Assembly: GCA_002438345.1 (NCBI GenBank)
Contig: DJUJ01000049.1
Span: 53,331-62,619, forward strand
Origin: Paenibacillus sp. UBA6285
GTDB lineage: Bacteria > Bacillota > Bacilli > Paenibacillales > Paenibacillaceae
DNA length: 9,289 nt
Direction of reading: 5' to 3'
Position 1 is the first letter of the stretch; every line of letters starts with the position of its first letter. Below, in pieces: positions 1 through 5,998 of the stretch. The notes beneath the pieces are model-generated. The model saw nothing but the letters and a program-made list of their open reading frames with translations, made no database searches and had not been told where the DNA came from. The translations under genes and the position numbers were made by a program.

Positions 1-279
1 GATTATCCAGAGGTGTATGTGATTGGTGACTGCGCCAGCCTGCCGTTCGCACCAAGCGCTCAAGCTGCAGGAGCACAAGGGGAGCAGGTTGCTCAGGTTA
101 TTCAAGCCTTATGGCGCGGCGAGACTCCTAAGCTTCATGCTATTCGTCTGAAGGGTACCTTAGGCTCACTAGGCAAGAAATCTGGATTTGGCTTGATGGG
201 CCAACGCTCCGTCAAAGGAAGGGTCCCCCGTATCCTCAAGAGCGGGGTGCTCTGGATGTCGAAACGCACTTTAGGATAA
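1..279 (+). CDS. NAD(P)/FAD-dependent oxidoreductase (NDH-2 / YutJ-like), C-terminal part only
   Basis: The reading frame is open from the first base (DYPEVYVIGDCAS...) to a TAA at 277-279, so the gene starts before the window and only about 92 C-terminal residues are seen. The segment VIGDCAS followed by PSAQAAGAQGEQVAQ matches the GD box near the C-terminus of the pyridine nucleotide-disulfide oxidoreductase fold, which contacts FAD, and the helix after it. Members of this type-2 NADH dehydrogenase family are peripheral membrane flavoproteins that oxidise NADH without pumping protons. The basic tail (LKGTLGSLGKKSGFGLMGQRSVKGR...) fits membrane or quinone-side contact, but that is inference. 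The neighbouring YuzB-like gene, in convergent orientation, resembles the yutJ/yuzB arrangement of Bacillus, so a YutJ-type protein is the best guess. The exact substrate cannot be told from this fragment. Confidence 0.75.
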   Translation, partial: DYPEVYVIGDCASLPFAPSAQAAGAQGEQVAQVIQALWRGETPKLHAIRLKGTLGSLGKKSGFGLMGQRSVKGRVPRILKSGVLWMSKRTLG

Positions 280-283
280 ACCT

Positions 284-336
284 AAGGGCTGCTCTCTTCC
301 GTTTTTATAATGGAAGAGAGCAGCCCTTTATTTTCC
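284..336 (+). terminator. Strong hairpin terminator, possibly bidirectional
   Basis: A perfect 17-bp inverted repeat (284-300 with 312-328) encloses an 11-nt loop and is followed on the plus strand by a U-rich stretch (TATTTT). It lies 5 nt after the stop of the YutJ-like gene and 12 nt beyond the stop of the convergent DUF1450 gene. It probably ends both transcripts, although the T-tract on the minus side (AGGTTTA) is weak. Confidence 0.85.
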
Positions 337-347
337 ACAAGAAACTT

Positions 348-602
348 TTAGTCAAGATCCATATTGAACCAAGCCTCTAGCTCTTTGATTTTAGCATCAA
401 TTTTCTCTTCTAACTCGGTAACAGTATCTGCTGCAACGATGTCACCTTCAACCATGGCGAAAGGCGTTAAATAACATTCCCCACAATTGTTCAGGCATCC
501 GTATTCAATCACATCGTAATCTGGATTTCCCTCCAGCTTATGCATTAACTTGTCTGTTCCGTGACCCATGTTACTGGCACAAAATTCAATAATTGGTCTC
601 AT
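348..602 (-). CDS. yuzB: DUF1450 family protein (YuzB-like)
   Basis: This gene encodes an 84-residue protein of the DUF1450/YuzB family. I chose the ATG whose codon is 602-600 (MRPIIEFCASNMGHG) because GGGAG lies 6 nt upstream. An in-frame ATG nine codons earlier, at 629, would add MVRRNREII and lacks a comparable site. Four cysteines are placed as in the family: C8, then C36, C40 and C43 in a CxxxCxxC arrangement within YGCLNNCGECYL. This resembles thioredoxin-like [2Fe-2S] ferredoxins, so metal or cluster binding is plausible but unproven. The C-terminus is a charged helix (TVTELEEKIDAKIKELEAW). It is divergent from the NifU-like gene and convergent with the YutJ-like gene, which hints at redox or Fe-S work. 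The biochemical function of the family is not established. Confidence 0.85.
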   Translation of the reverse strand: MRPIIEFCASNMGHGTDKLMHKLEGNPDYDVIEYGCLNNCGECYLTPFAMVEGDIVAADTVTELEEKIDAKIKELEAWFNMDLD

Positions 603-628
603 GATGATCTCCCTATTCCGCCTAACCA

Positions 629-657
629 TTTTATTTTTTAACTTTTTGTACTATAAT
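629..657 (+). promoter_or_regulatory. Putative promoter for the NifU-like gene in the divergent intergenic region
   Basis: The 81-nt gap between the two divergent starts holds a perfect -10 hexamer TATAAT at 652-657. The element 17 nt upstream (TTTTAT at 629-634) is a poor -35. The region is AT-rich, and its complement offers TAAAAT as a weak -10 for the DUF1450 gene. The sequence supports a promoter here but not the exact start site. Confidence 0.45.
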
Positions 658-683
658 GAACTTACGAAAGGAGTGATTGAGAA

Positions 684-932
684 ATGAGTGAGAATGCACA
701 AAGCACCGAAATGTATGATGAAGTATTGGAAGTGCTGGATAAGCTTCGTCCGTTCCTGCAGCGCGATGGCGGTGACGTTGAACTGGTCGATGTAGAAGAC
801 GGCATCGTTAAGTTGAAACTTTTGGGTGCCTGCGGCAGCTGCCCAAGCTCCACGATCACCTTGAAAGCCGGGATTGAACGCGCCCTTCTTGAAGAAGTAG
901 AAGGCGTACAAGAAGTTATGCAAGTATTCTAA
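684..932 (+). CDS. NifU C-terminal-domain protein (YutI-like Fe-S cluster carrier)
   Basis: This is a complete 82-residue protein consisting of only the NifU C-terminal (Nfu) domain. The hallmark CxxC is present as [18 protein letters not shown], and the preceding [20 protein letters not shown] is typical of the domain. Nfu proteins bind a [4Fe-4S] cluster between the CxxC motifs of two subunits and pass it to target apoproteins in the cytoplasm. The ATG at 684 is preceded by AAAGGAG at 667-673, with a 10-nt spacer. The length fits stand-alone Nfu proteins such as B. subtilis YutI; the N-terminal scaffold domain of full NifU is absent, as expected in Firmicutes with a SUF system. The gene stands alone between its own promoter region and a terminator. 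Confidence 0.92.
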   Translation: MSENAQSTEMYDEVLEVLDKLRPFLQRDGGDVELVDVEDGIVKLKLLGACGSCPSSTITLKAGIERALLEEVEGVQEVMQVF

Positions 933-947
933 TCCCATTTAATAGCC

Positions 948-984
948 ATCCCGATTCTCCTTATCAGGAGATCGGGATTTTTTT
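948..984 (+). terminator. Intrinsic terminator of the NifU-like gene
   Basis: The arms ATCCCGATTCTCC (948-960) and GGAGATCGGGAT (967-978) form a GC-rich stem with one bulged T and a loop of about 6 nt. The stem runs into seven T at 978-984. It starts 16 nt after the stop codon. Confidence 0.9.
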
Positions 985-1008
985 ATTATAGAGGATTTAA
1001 CCTCTTCC

Positions 1009-1061
1009 TACAACATACAGCATAGAACCCGCACGCCATTAGGCTGCGGGTTCTATGTTGT
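1009..1061 (-). terminator. Hairpin at the end of the metNIQ operon
   Basis: ATAGAACCCGCA (1022-1033) pairs with TGCGGGTTCTAT (1045-1056). The stem continues inward through GCC/GGC around an ATTA loop, with one bulged C, giving about 15 bp. Outer ACAAC/GTTGT repeats could extend it. It lies just beyond the metQ stop (1089). The minus-strand tail is not a clean U run, so this may be a terminator or an mRNA 3' end stabilised by a hairpin. Confidence 0.7.
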
Positions 1062-1088
1062 ATTTAGAGACTAGATAAGCTTCATTAC

Positions 1089-1955
1089 TTAAAACGCTGG
1101 AATGATCGCACCTTCGTACTTCTCTTCAATGAAAGCTTTAGCTTCTGGAGAATTCAGAGCAGCGACCAGCTTTTTGATCGCGTCGGAGTCTTTATTGTCC
1201 TGACGAGCTACCAGAATGTTAGCGTAAGGGGAATCCACACCCTCGATAAACAATGCATCTTTGGTTGGCACAAGACCAGCGTCTAGTGCAAAGTTCGTGT
1301 TGATCAAAGCAAGGTCTACCTCATCCAGTTGACGTGGGAGCATAGCCGCTTCCAACTCAATGATTTTAAGGTTTTTCTTGTTTTCAATGATATCTGCTTT
1401 CGTTGCAGCAATGTTTGTATCGTCTTTCAATGTAATCAGACCATTTTTCGCAAGTAGGATTAGCGCACGACCACCGTTAGTAGCATCGTTCGGAATGGCA
1501 ACTTTCGCACCGTCAGCCAACTCATCGATCGATTTTATTTTTTTGGAATACGCTCCAAAAGGCTCAACGTGAACGGATGCAACGGAGATCAGGTCGGTTT
1601 TATTATTTTTATTTTGGTCATCAAGATAAGGTTGGTGTTGGAAAAAGTTAGCATCTAGCTGCTTCTCATCAAGCTGTACGTTCGGTTGAATATAGTCAGT
1701 GAATTCTTTAATTTCAAGAGTAATTCCATCTTTTTCAAGCAATGGAGCAATAGCCTTCAAAATCTCAGCATGAGGGACAGGTGATGCACCAATAACCAGT
1801 TTCACAGGATCTGCAGCAGGTTCAGTTGTTGCTTCTACGTTTGGTGCTGTTGTAGCAGCCGAGCTCCCAGCATTATTAGTAGCATTGTTGTTACCGCAAG
1901 CCGCAAGCACCGCAACCAGTGTTAGGCTAAAAAATGTAAGTAGTACTTTTTTCAT
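1089..1955 (-). CDS. metQ: Methionine ABC transporter substrate-binding lipoprotein MetQ (NlpA family)
   Basis: This is a 288-residue secreted lipoprotein that captures methionine outside the membrane and hands it to the MetI permease. A lipoprotein signal peptide is clear: MKK, a hydrophobic stretch, then LAAC with the lipidated cysteine at residue 20. A low-complexity Asn/Ala/Thr/Glu linker (about 21-50) tethers the domain to the membrane. The NlpA-type fold follows from VKLVIGASPVPHAEILK, with family hallmarks LDANFFQHQPYLD and, near the end, LINTNFALDAGL and SPYANILVAR. The ATG has GAGGGGG 7 nt upstream. It is the last gene of the operon, 56 nt after metI, and shares the S-box control at its head. 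The family also binds methionine sulfoxide or D-methionine in some species. Specificity for methionine is supported mainly by the riboswitch and the metN NIL domain. Confidence 0.95.
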   Translation of the reverse strand: MKKVLLTFFSLTLVAVLAACGNNNATNNAGSSAATTAPNVEATTEPAADPVKLVIGASPVPHAEILKAIAPLLEKDGITLEIKEFTDYIQPNVQLDEKQLDANFFQHQPYLDDQNKNNKTDLISVASVHVEPFGAYSKKIKSIDELADGAKVAIPNDATNGGRALILLAKNGLITLKDDTNIAATKADIIENKKNLKIIELEAAMLPRQLDEVDLALINTNFALDAGLVPTKDALFIEGVDSPYANILVARQDNKDSDAIKKLVAALNSPEAKAFIEEKYEGAIIPAF

Positions 1956-2011
1956 CGTAAATCCCCCTCTAATCTATTGTTTGTATGAATAAGGCTATAT
2001 GTCGATGTACC

Positions 2012-2671
2012 TTATTTCCGTGTGTAATATTTTACGAGTCGATCACCGGCCATTTGCAGCAATTGCACCAGTATTACAATAAACGTTATAGAAATAATCA
2101 TAATTTCCGTCTCATAGCGGAGATAGCCGTAACGAATCGCTAGATCACCAAGTCCGCCGCCCCCAACCTGGCCAGCCATTGCCGTATAGGAAACCAGTGT
2201 AACCAGTGTGATCGTAACTCCAGCGAGCAGACCTGGACGAGCCTCTGGCAAAAGAACACGCATAACGATCTGATTCGTTGATGCTCCCATTCCTTGCGCC
2301 GCTTCGATTACTCCGCGATCCACTTCCCTTAGCGCCGTCTCCACCAATCGAGCAAAGAATGGAGCTGCTCCAATTACAAGTGGCGGTATCGTTCCAAGCA
2401 CACCGATAGAAATTCCGACAATTTCTTTGGTAATAGGAATTAAAGCCACCATCAAAATGATAAACGGTACGGAACGTAGGATATTTACAAGTAATGATAA
2501 GACCGAGTAAATTACTCTGATTACTATACTATTCGATCTTTCGCATAAATACAATAGAATTCCGAGTGGTAAACCAAGAATAATTGTGAACAATCCGGAA
2601 AATACTATCATTTTCAGAGTTGCAACAGTAGCATCCATCATTTCTTGCCAGTTTAAATCTGCGAAATTCAT
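2012..2671 (-). CDS. metI: Methionine ABC transporter permease MetI (MetP)
   Basis: This 219-residue inner-membrane permease has several hydrophobic helices (about 18-43, 50-78, 85-110, 147-170 and 186-207) and belongs to the BPD_transp_1 family. The EAA coupling loop that docks on the ATPase is visible at residues 123-143 (EAAQGMGASTNQIVMRVLLP). The tail after it (TAMAGQVGGGGLGDLAIRYGY) is very typical of MetI. The start ATG overlaps the metN stop by one base (TAATG). An extended ribosome binding site, GGAGGTGAT, lies inside the metN 3' end, so translation is probably coupled to metN. Two copies should assemble with a MetN dimer. The B. subtilis name for this gene is metP. Confidence 0.95.
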   Translation of the reverse strand: MNFADLNWQEMMDATVATLKMIVFSGLFTIILGLPLGILLYLCERSNSIVIRVIYSVLSLLVNILRSVPFIILMVALIPITKEIVGISIGVLGTIPPLVIGAAPFFARLVETALREVDRGVIEAAQGMGASTNQIVMRVLLPEARPGLLAGVTITLVTLVSYTAMAGQVGGGGLGDLAIRYGYLRYETEIMIISITFIVILVQLLQMAGDRLVKYYTRK

Positions 2672-3687
2672 TACGAAATCACCTCCACTTCAAGGCCTTG
2701 AGCGGTTAGTTCCGCTATCGTCACAGCAATCGCTTCAGCCGGACCTTCGAATCGAACAATCATTTGTCCATAAGGCACATCTTTAATCGTTGAGATGGTG
2801 CCATGCAAAATGGCAAAGCTGACACCCGTTTCACGTACTACATCGGAAAGTGCGGAACCGTAGGTCTTCTCTCCGAAAAAAGTAATTTTGACGGCCTGAG
2901 AGTTGTCCCCAGCAGCAGCGTCAAGCGCCGTACGAAGGGGCCCCTCATTCTGTGATTCACTGCGGATGAAATCGCGAGTAACCTCATGCTGCGGCTTCAG
3001 GAATACATCTGTAACCTTACCTTGCTCAACGATACCACCACCATGAATGACCGCAACACGGTCGCAGATGCTCTGAATCACGTGCATTTCGTGAGTGATC
3101 AGCACAATCGTCAGATGGAACCGTTTATTAATATCGAGCAATAGCTTAAGAATAGAGTCTGTCGTTTGTGGGTCAAGCGCAGAGGTTGCCTCGTCACATA
3201 GCAGCACATCAGGGTCGCTGGCAAGTGCCCGTGCGATGCCGACACGCTGTTTTTGTCCTCCTGATAACTGAGAGGGATACTTATCCCGGTGTTCTTCAAG
3301 CCCAACTAGGGCAAGCAAATCTTTCACTTTTGTATCAATATCTGCTCTCGAGGTGCCTGTGAGTCGCAGCGGAAACGCAATATTATCATACACAGTCGCA
3401 GAAGACAGCAGATTAAAATGTTGAAAAATCATCCCAATCTTGCGCCGTTGCTCCTGCAGTTGACCTTGAGAAAGCTTGGTTAGTTCAACGCCATCTACCC
3501 AAACTTCCCCTTCTGTCGGACGCTCCAACAGATTAATGCAGCGGATCAATGTACTTTTCCCCGCCCCAGAATGCCCAATGACTCCGAATATTTCACCTTT
3601 TTCGATAGACAGATTCAATCCGGAAAGTGCTGTAGCAGCATGGCTGCCTTTTCCATATACCTTTGTTATTCCTTTTAGATTAATCAA
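2671..3687 (-). CDS. metN: Methionine ABC transporter ATP-binding protein MetN
   Basis: This 338-residue cytoplasmic ATPase energises methionine import. All ABC motifs are visible: Walker A GHSGAGKST (38-46), Q-loop Q89, signature LSGGQ (141-145), Walker B VLLCDE (161-166), D-loop SALD (169-172) and switch His H199. A C-terminal NIL (C2) domain of about residues 260-338 is present; in E. coli MetN this domain binds methionine and inhibits transport. The start is TTG (codon 3687-3685): an in-frame stop TAA lies just upstream, no ATG fits the N-terminus MINLKGITKVYG, and a run of eight G lies 9 nt before it as a ribosome binding site. It is the first gene of metNIQ, behind an S-box leader. Confidence 0.96.
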   Translation of the reverse strand: MINLKGITKVYGKGSHAATALSGLNLSIEKGEIFGVIGHSGAGKSTLIRCINLLERPTEGEVWVDGVELTKLSQGQLQEQRRKIGMIFQHFNLLSSATVYDNIAFPLRLTGTSRADIDTKVKDLLALVGLEEHRDKYPSQLSGGQKQRVGIARALASDPDVLLCDEATSALDPQTTDSILKLLLDINKRFHLTIVLITHEMHVIQSICDRVAVIHGGGIVEQGKVTDVFLKPQHEVTRDFIRSESQNEGPLRTALDAAAGDNSQAVKITFFGEKTYGSALSDVVRETGVSFAILHGTISTIKDVPYGQMIVRFEGPAEAIAVTIAELTAQGLEVEVIS

Positions 3688-3727
3688 CGCTCGTCGCCCC
3701 CCCCTTTATATTTCACTTATTCCATAC

Positions 3728-3764
3728 AAAAAAACCTCCTACGATCGATGCAGATCGCAAGAGG
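3728..3764 (-). terminator. S-box expression platform: intrinsic terminator upstream of metN
   Basis: Read on the minus strand, CCTCTTGCGATC pairs with GATCGTAGGAGG over 12 bp, with two G-U wobbles and a 6-nt loop, followed at once by seven T. It lies between the SAM aptamer and metN. A competing antiterminator can be drawn: GAGAAGGC at the 3' side of aptamer P1 (plus 3788-3795) pairs with GCCTCTTG of the terminator's 5' arm (plus 3758-3765) with one bulged A. SAM binding would hold P1 closed and so free the terminator. Confidence 0.93.
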
Positions 3765-3792
3765 CCCTGTGCGTTTATTAAGACAATGCCTT

Positions 3793-3928
3793 CTCATCTG
3801 CCAACGACCGCAAACCTTGCGTCATTGTAGGAATTAGCACCATGACATTTGTACATAACGCTTCTCGCGCCGTATACAAATCGGTTGCCGGGCTTCATCG
3901 GGCCTATCCCTCCGCCGCTCTCGATAAG
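3793..3928 (-). promoter_or_regulatory. SAM-I riboswitch (S-box) aptamer controlling metNIQ
   Basis: The minus strand carries the conserved S-box core: GAGAGCGGCGGAGGGATAGG, then GGCCCGATGAAGCCCGGCAACC (GATGAAGCCCGGCAACC at plus 3883-3899), and later GGTGCTAATTCC. P1 is CTTATC (3928-3923) with GATGAG (3798-3793). P2 with its kink-turn region follows. P3 is a long arm of about 15 bp (plus 3847-3861 with 3867-3881) containing wobbles and one mismatch. P4 is CAATGAC-GCA with TGC-G-GTCGTTG. By family knowledge it binds S-adenosylmethionine and represses sulfur and methionine genes by transcription termination. It sits 106 nt before the metN start codon and directly before the terminator, which fits that role. 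A 78-codon open frame across it is not a gene. Confidence 0.97.
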
Positions 3929-3982
3929 ATATAGAGTATGAAATTTTATGTTTGAAATCGTACAGACTGTAATGCAAGCATA

Positions 3983-4011
3983 AGTATAGTGAGTTTCTTG
4001 TTTTTTGTCAA
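3983..4011 (-). promoter_or_regulatory. Sigma-A promoter of the metNIQ operon
   Basis: On the minus strand a perfect -35 TTGACA (4011-4006) is separated by exactly 17 nt from a -10 TATACT (3988-3983), one base off consensus. Transcription would start near 3976, giving a leader of about 290 nt that contains the whole S-box. The -35 lies only about 20 nt after the stop of the HEPN gene. The strong promoter fits a system governed by attenuation rather than by an activator. Confidence 0.88.
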
Positions 4012-4030
4012 AAGGAAATATATTGAACAC

Positions 4031-4765
4031 TTATGATCTTACACGCTTTACCTTGCTTATTTCCTTATGCAACTGCTCATTGCTGTAACTGAATGCCGCG
4101 ATTAATGTTTTACAGATCATTTCGAGGGATTGCTTTAGATCCTCAAGATGGCTATCCAGATCTTCGAGCTGAATTTTGTCATGTAGCCCTTGATGCCGCT
4201 GCCACAAGTCATCCTGCATTTCGGAATTCATATAGTGAATTTCAGCATTCCTGCGCTTGCGTAGATTCTCCAGTGGATCTCGATAAGAGTTCTTGATCTG
4301 CTCCAATTGATCCACTAATGCAGGGTGCACATTCAATAACTGAAATTGACGCAGCACTGTAAAATAAGAAAAGTGCACTTTTAACTTAGATGTTTTAAGA
4401 TCATAAAAATGATTTAGGACTGTCCCAAGCTTGTCCAGAAGAGAGAAGACACGAATAAATCCATTTTTATAAAAATAAACATAACGCGCATAATCGCCCT
4501 GTTCCAATGGTGACATATCATCCATATAACCGGCGATTACCGATTTCCGGTAAAAAGCGGCCGCGAACCAGCTTTGCTCCAATTCATCCAATGAGGAGAT
4601 CAGTCCACGTGTCCAAATCTCCAGTTTACGGTATTCATGGTCACTATCCTCATGGGCACTCATTTCCTTGCGCAGTAAGGCTGCAAATGTGGCCATATTT
4701 TCCATCGCATCAGCCAATACACCGCTGTTCTTTCGAGGCGGCTCTCCAAGTATTACCCGCAGCAT
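4031..4765 (-). CDS. Cthe_2314-type HEPN domain protein
   Basis: This 244-residue, mostly helical soluble protein has no signal peptide. I recognise it as the Cthe_2314 HEPN-like family found in Paenibacillus and clostridia. Two observations support this: the N-terminus MLRVILGEPPRKNSGVLADAMENM, and a HEPN-style RX4H motif at R172-H177 (RNAEIH) after a basic run, placed in the second half as in HEPN domains. In other HEPN families this motif forms an RNase active site; whether this family cuts RNA is unknown. The ATG at 4765 has AGGAGG 8 nt upstream (4779-4774). No nucleotidyltransferase (MNT) partner lies beside it, so a classical HEPN/MNT toxin-antitoxin pair is not seen. It lies between ctaA and metNIQ with its own spacing. 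No clear promoter was found, so it could be read from ctaA. Confidence 0.75.
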   Translation of the reverse strand: MLRVILGEPPRKNSGVLADAMENMATFAALLRKEMSAHEDSDHEYRKLEIWTRGLISSLDELEQSWFAAAFYRKSVIAGYMDDMSPLEQGDYARYVYFYKNGFIRVFSLLDKLGTVLNHFYDLKTSKLKVHFSYFTVLRQFQLLNVHPALVDQLEQIKNSYRDPLENLRKRRNAEIHYMNSEMQDDLWQRHQGLHDKIQLEDLDSHLEDLKQSLEMICKTLIAAFSYSNEQLHKEISKVKRVRS

Positions 4766-4874
4766 ATTCCAGTCCTCCTAAAGTTTTGTTCAGCGCCTCA
4801 TCCATGGACTGCTTTGTACAAAACTCGCGCCGTAAGCATTGGCCAATCAGCTCCACGATATACCGATTTCCACT
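4710..4874 (-). other. Possible small or broken reading frame overlapping the HEPN gene start
   Basis: The minus frame from 4874 to a TGA at 4712-4710 reads SGNRYIVELIGQCLRREF and continues with TKQSMDEALNKTLGGLEYAA. It looks like an amphipathic helical protein rather than random sequence. It contains the HEPN gene's AGGAGG and overlaps its first 18 codons in another frame. Possible starts are GTG at 4856 or ATG at 4805, neither with a convincing ribosome binding site. Directly upstream, other frames read FPPWIESFYLRNNKVEIG (stop at a TGA) and VPSVDRVVLPAE (stop at TAA TAA). This could be a decayed gene split by frameshifts, a small coupled leader ORF, or chance. Confidence 0.2.
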
Positions 4875-4931
4875 TTATTATTCCGCAGGTAAAACGACTC
4901 TATCCACGGAGGGAACTTTCTAGCAAGGGTG

Positions 4932-5918
4932 TTACAACGGAGTTACACGATTCGTTGGACTTTTTTCAAAAACGACATTTCTAGGTCTACTTAGCTGCCA
5001 GACTCTTACACTCATATAGCATAGAACACCAAACAAACAAGCAATCAACAAAATATGAGCCAGAGCGGCAAATATGTACAATCTTTCATTATCTAGCGTG
5101 TAAACCACAGCAGCTCCACTAAACACCTGCATCAAGCACAGCAGAACAGCAGCTACGCCAAGAGCTCTTAGCTCTGGGTAATTCTTATGTTTCCAAAAAG
5201 CTAAATGTCCAAGCACCGCGGTAAGAATTAATAATATTAAAGCCGCAATCCGGTGCGTAAAAACAATACCTACTCCCCCGGAAAGCTCAGGAACCCATTC
5301 ACCGTTACAGAGCGGCCAGCCAGAACATCCACCTCGTGAATCCGTATGACTAACAAAGGCTCCAATATAAACGACGACATAGGAATATAAGGCCGTAAAG
5401 CAGGTTAAATTGCGGAATGCTTTGCTGACGGGCTTCTTCTGAGTCTCAATCTTATGATCGTAATCGCCTGCTTCATGCCGCCTTTTGGTTCCGAGAGCTA
5501 GCATCAGAGAACTTGAAAAAGCGATCAATGAAAAGCCCATATGCAGTGCCATTACAGCGGCAGATTGGGATTTAATCACTGCAAGCGCTCCCATACCACC
5601 TTGAACAATTACAAACCGCAAAGTCATGAATGCATATGCCAGCAAATCACGCCGGTGACGAGCATAACGCCAAAAAGCAAACATCGAGGCAAGTGACAAT
5701 AACCCTGCTAATCCGCTAAACAAGCGATGGGTGTATTCAATCATCGAACCTACAGTATAGGCCGGAATTAATTTCCCATGACAGAGTGGCCATTCACTTC
5801 CGCATTCCAATCCCGATCCAGTCTTCGTTACTACCGCCCCTCCGAGTAGAGCGAGGAACATAATAAGGCAAGTAAGATAACTAAGCCATTTCAACTGATT
5901 TGTCGTCAAAAATATCAC
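4932..5918 (-). CDS. ctaA: Heme A synthase CtaA (COX15/CtaA family)
   Basis: This polytopic membrane protein of up to 328 residues oxidises the C8 methyl group of heme O to give heme A for aa3-type cytochrome oxidase. The two-fold repeat is clear. The first half has C39 and C46 (ECGSEWPLCHG), E61 and H64 (IEYTHR) and H126 (HMGFS). The second half has C198 and C204 (GGCSGWPLCNG), H222 (FTHR) and H288. These match the heme-ligand histidines, catalytic-loop glutamate and cysteine pairs of B. subtilis CtaA. About eight membrane helices are visible, with a charged loop at 144-168 between the halves. The GTG at 5918 is the longest start but has no ribosome binding site; the TTG at 5909 (MTTNQLKW) follows GGGTGAT and may be the true start. 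The usual partner ctaB is not in the window. Confidence 0.95.
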   Translation of the reverse strand: MIFLTTNQLKWLSYLTCLIMFLALLGGAVVTKTGSGLECGSEWPLCHGKLIPAYTVGSMIEYTHRLFSGLAGLLSLASMFAFWRYARHRRDLLAYAFMTLRFVIVQGGMGALAVIKSQSAAVMALHMGFSLIAFSSSLMLALGTKRRHEAGDYDHKIETQKKPVSKAFRNLTCFTALYSYVVVYIGAFVSHTDSRGGCSGWPLCNGEWVPELSGGVGIVFTHRIAALILLILTAVLGHLAFWKHKNYPELRALGVAAVLLCLMQVFSGAAVVYTLDNERLYIFAALAHILLIACLFGVLCYMSVRVWQLSRPRNVVFEKSPTNRVTPL

Positions 5919-5948
5919 CCGCAGTTTTTAGTAATGAAGAAGCATCTT

Positions 5949-5987
5949 AAAAAAACACCGCTTGTGCTCGAACAGTTGAAAGCGGTG
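5949..5987 (-). terminator. Intrinsic terminator after the thioredoxin-like gene
   Basis: On the minus strand CACCGCTT pairs with AAGCGGTG (5987-5980 with 5963-5956) around a 16-nt loop, followed by seven T (5955-5949). It begins 11 nt after the thioredoxin gene's stop and lies just before ctaA, so ctaA needs a promoter between it and 5918 or depends on readthrough. Confidence 0.85.
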
Positions 5988-5998
5988 GTTTTCCGGAA

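Noticed and set aside
651..938. Minus-strand open frames opposite the NifU-like gene
   Set aside because: Antisense shadows of a clearly recognised gene with a good start and CxxC motif.
3476..3781. 101-codon plus-strand open frame opposite the 5' part of metN
   Set aside because: It is antisense to the Walker A region and the leader, with no family resemblance.
3794..4030. 78-codon open frame on the minus strand upstream of metN
   Set aside because: It coincides with the S-box aptamer and the metN promoter; its residues simply translate the conserved riboswitch core, and it has no ribosome binding site.
4031..4765. HEPN/MNT toxin-antitoxin module
   Set aside because: No nucleotidyltransferase or other antitoxin-like gene is adjacent; the neighbours are ctaA and metNIQ.
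4507..4923. 138-codon plus-strand open frame opposite the HEPN gene
   Set aside because: Mostly antisense to the well-supported HEPN gene, low-complexity His/Ser/Pro composition, and no ribosome binding site or recognisable family.
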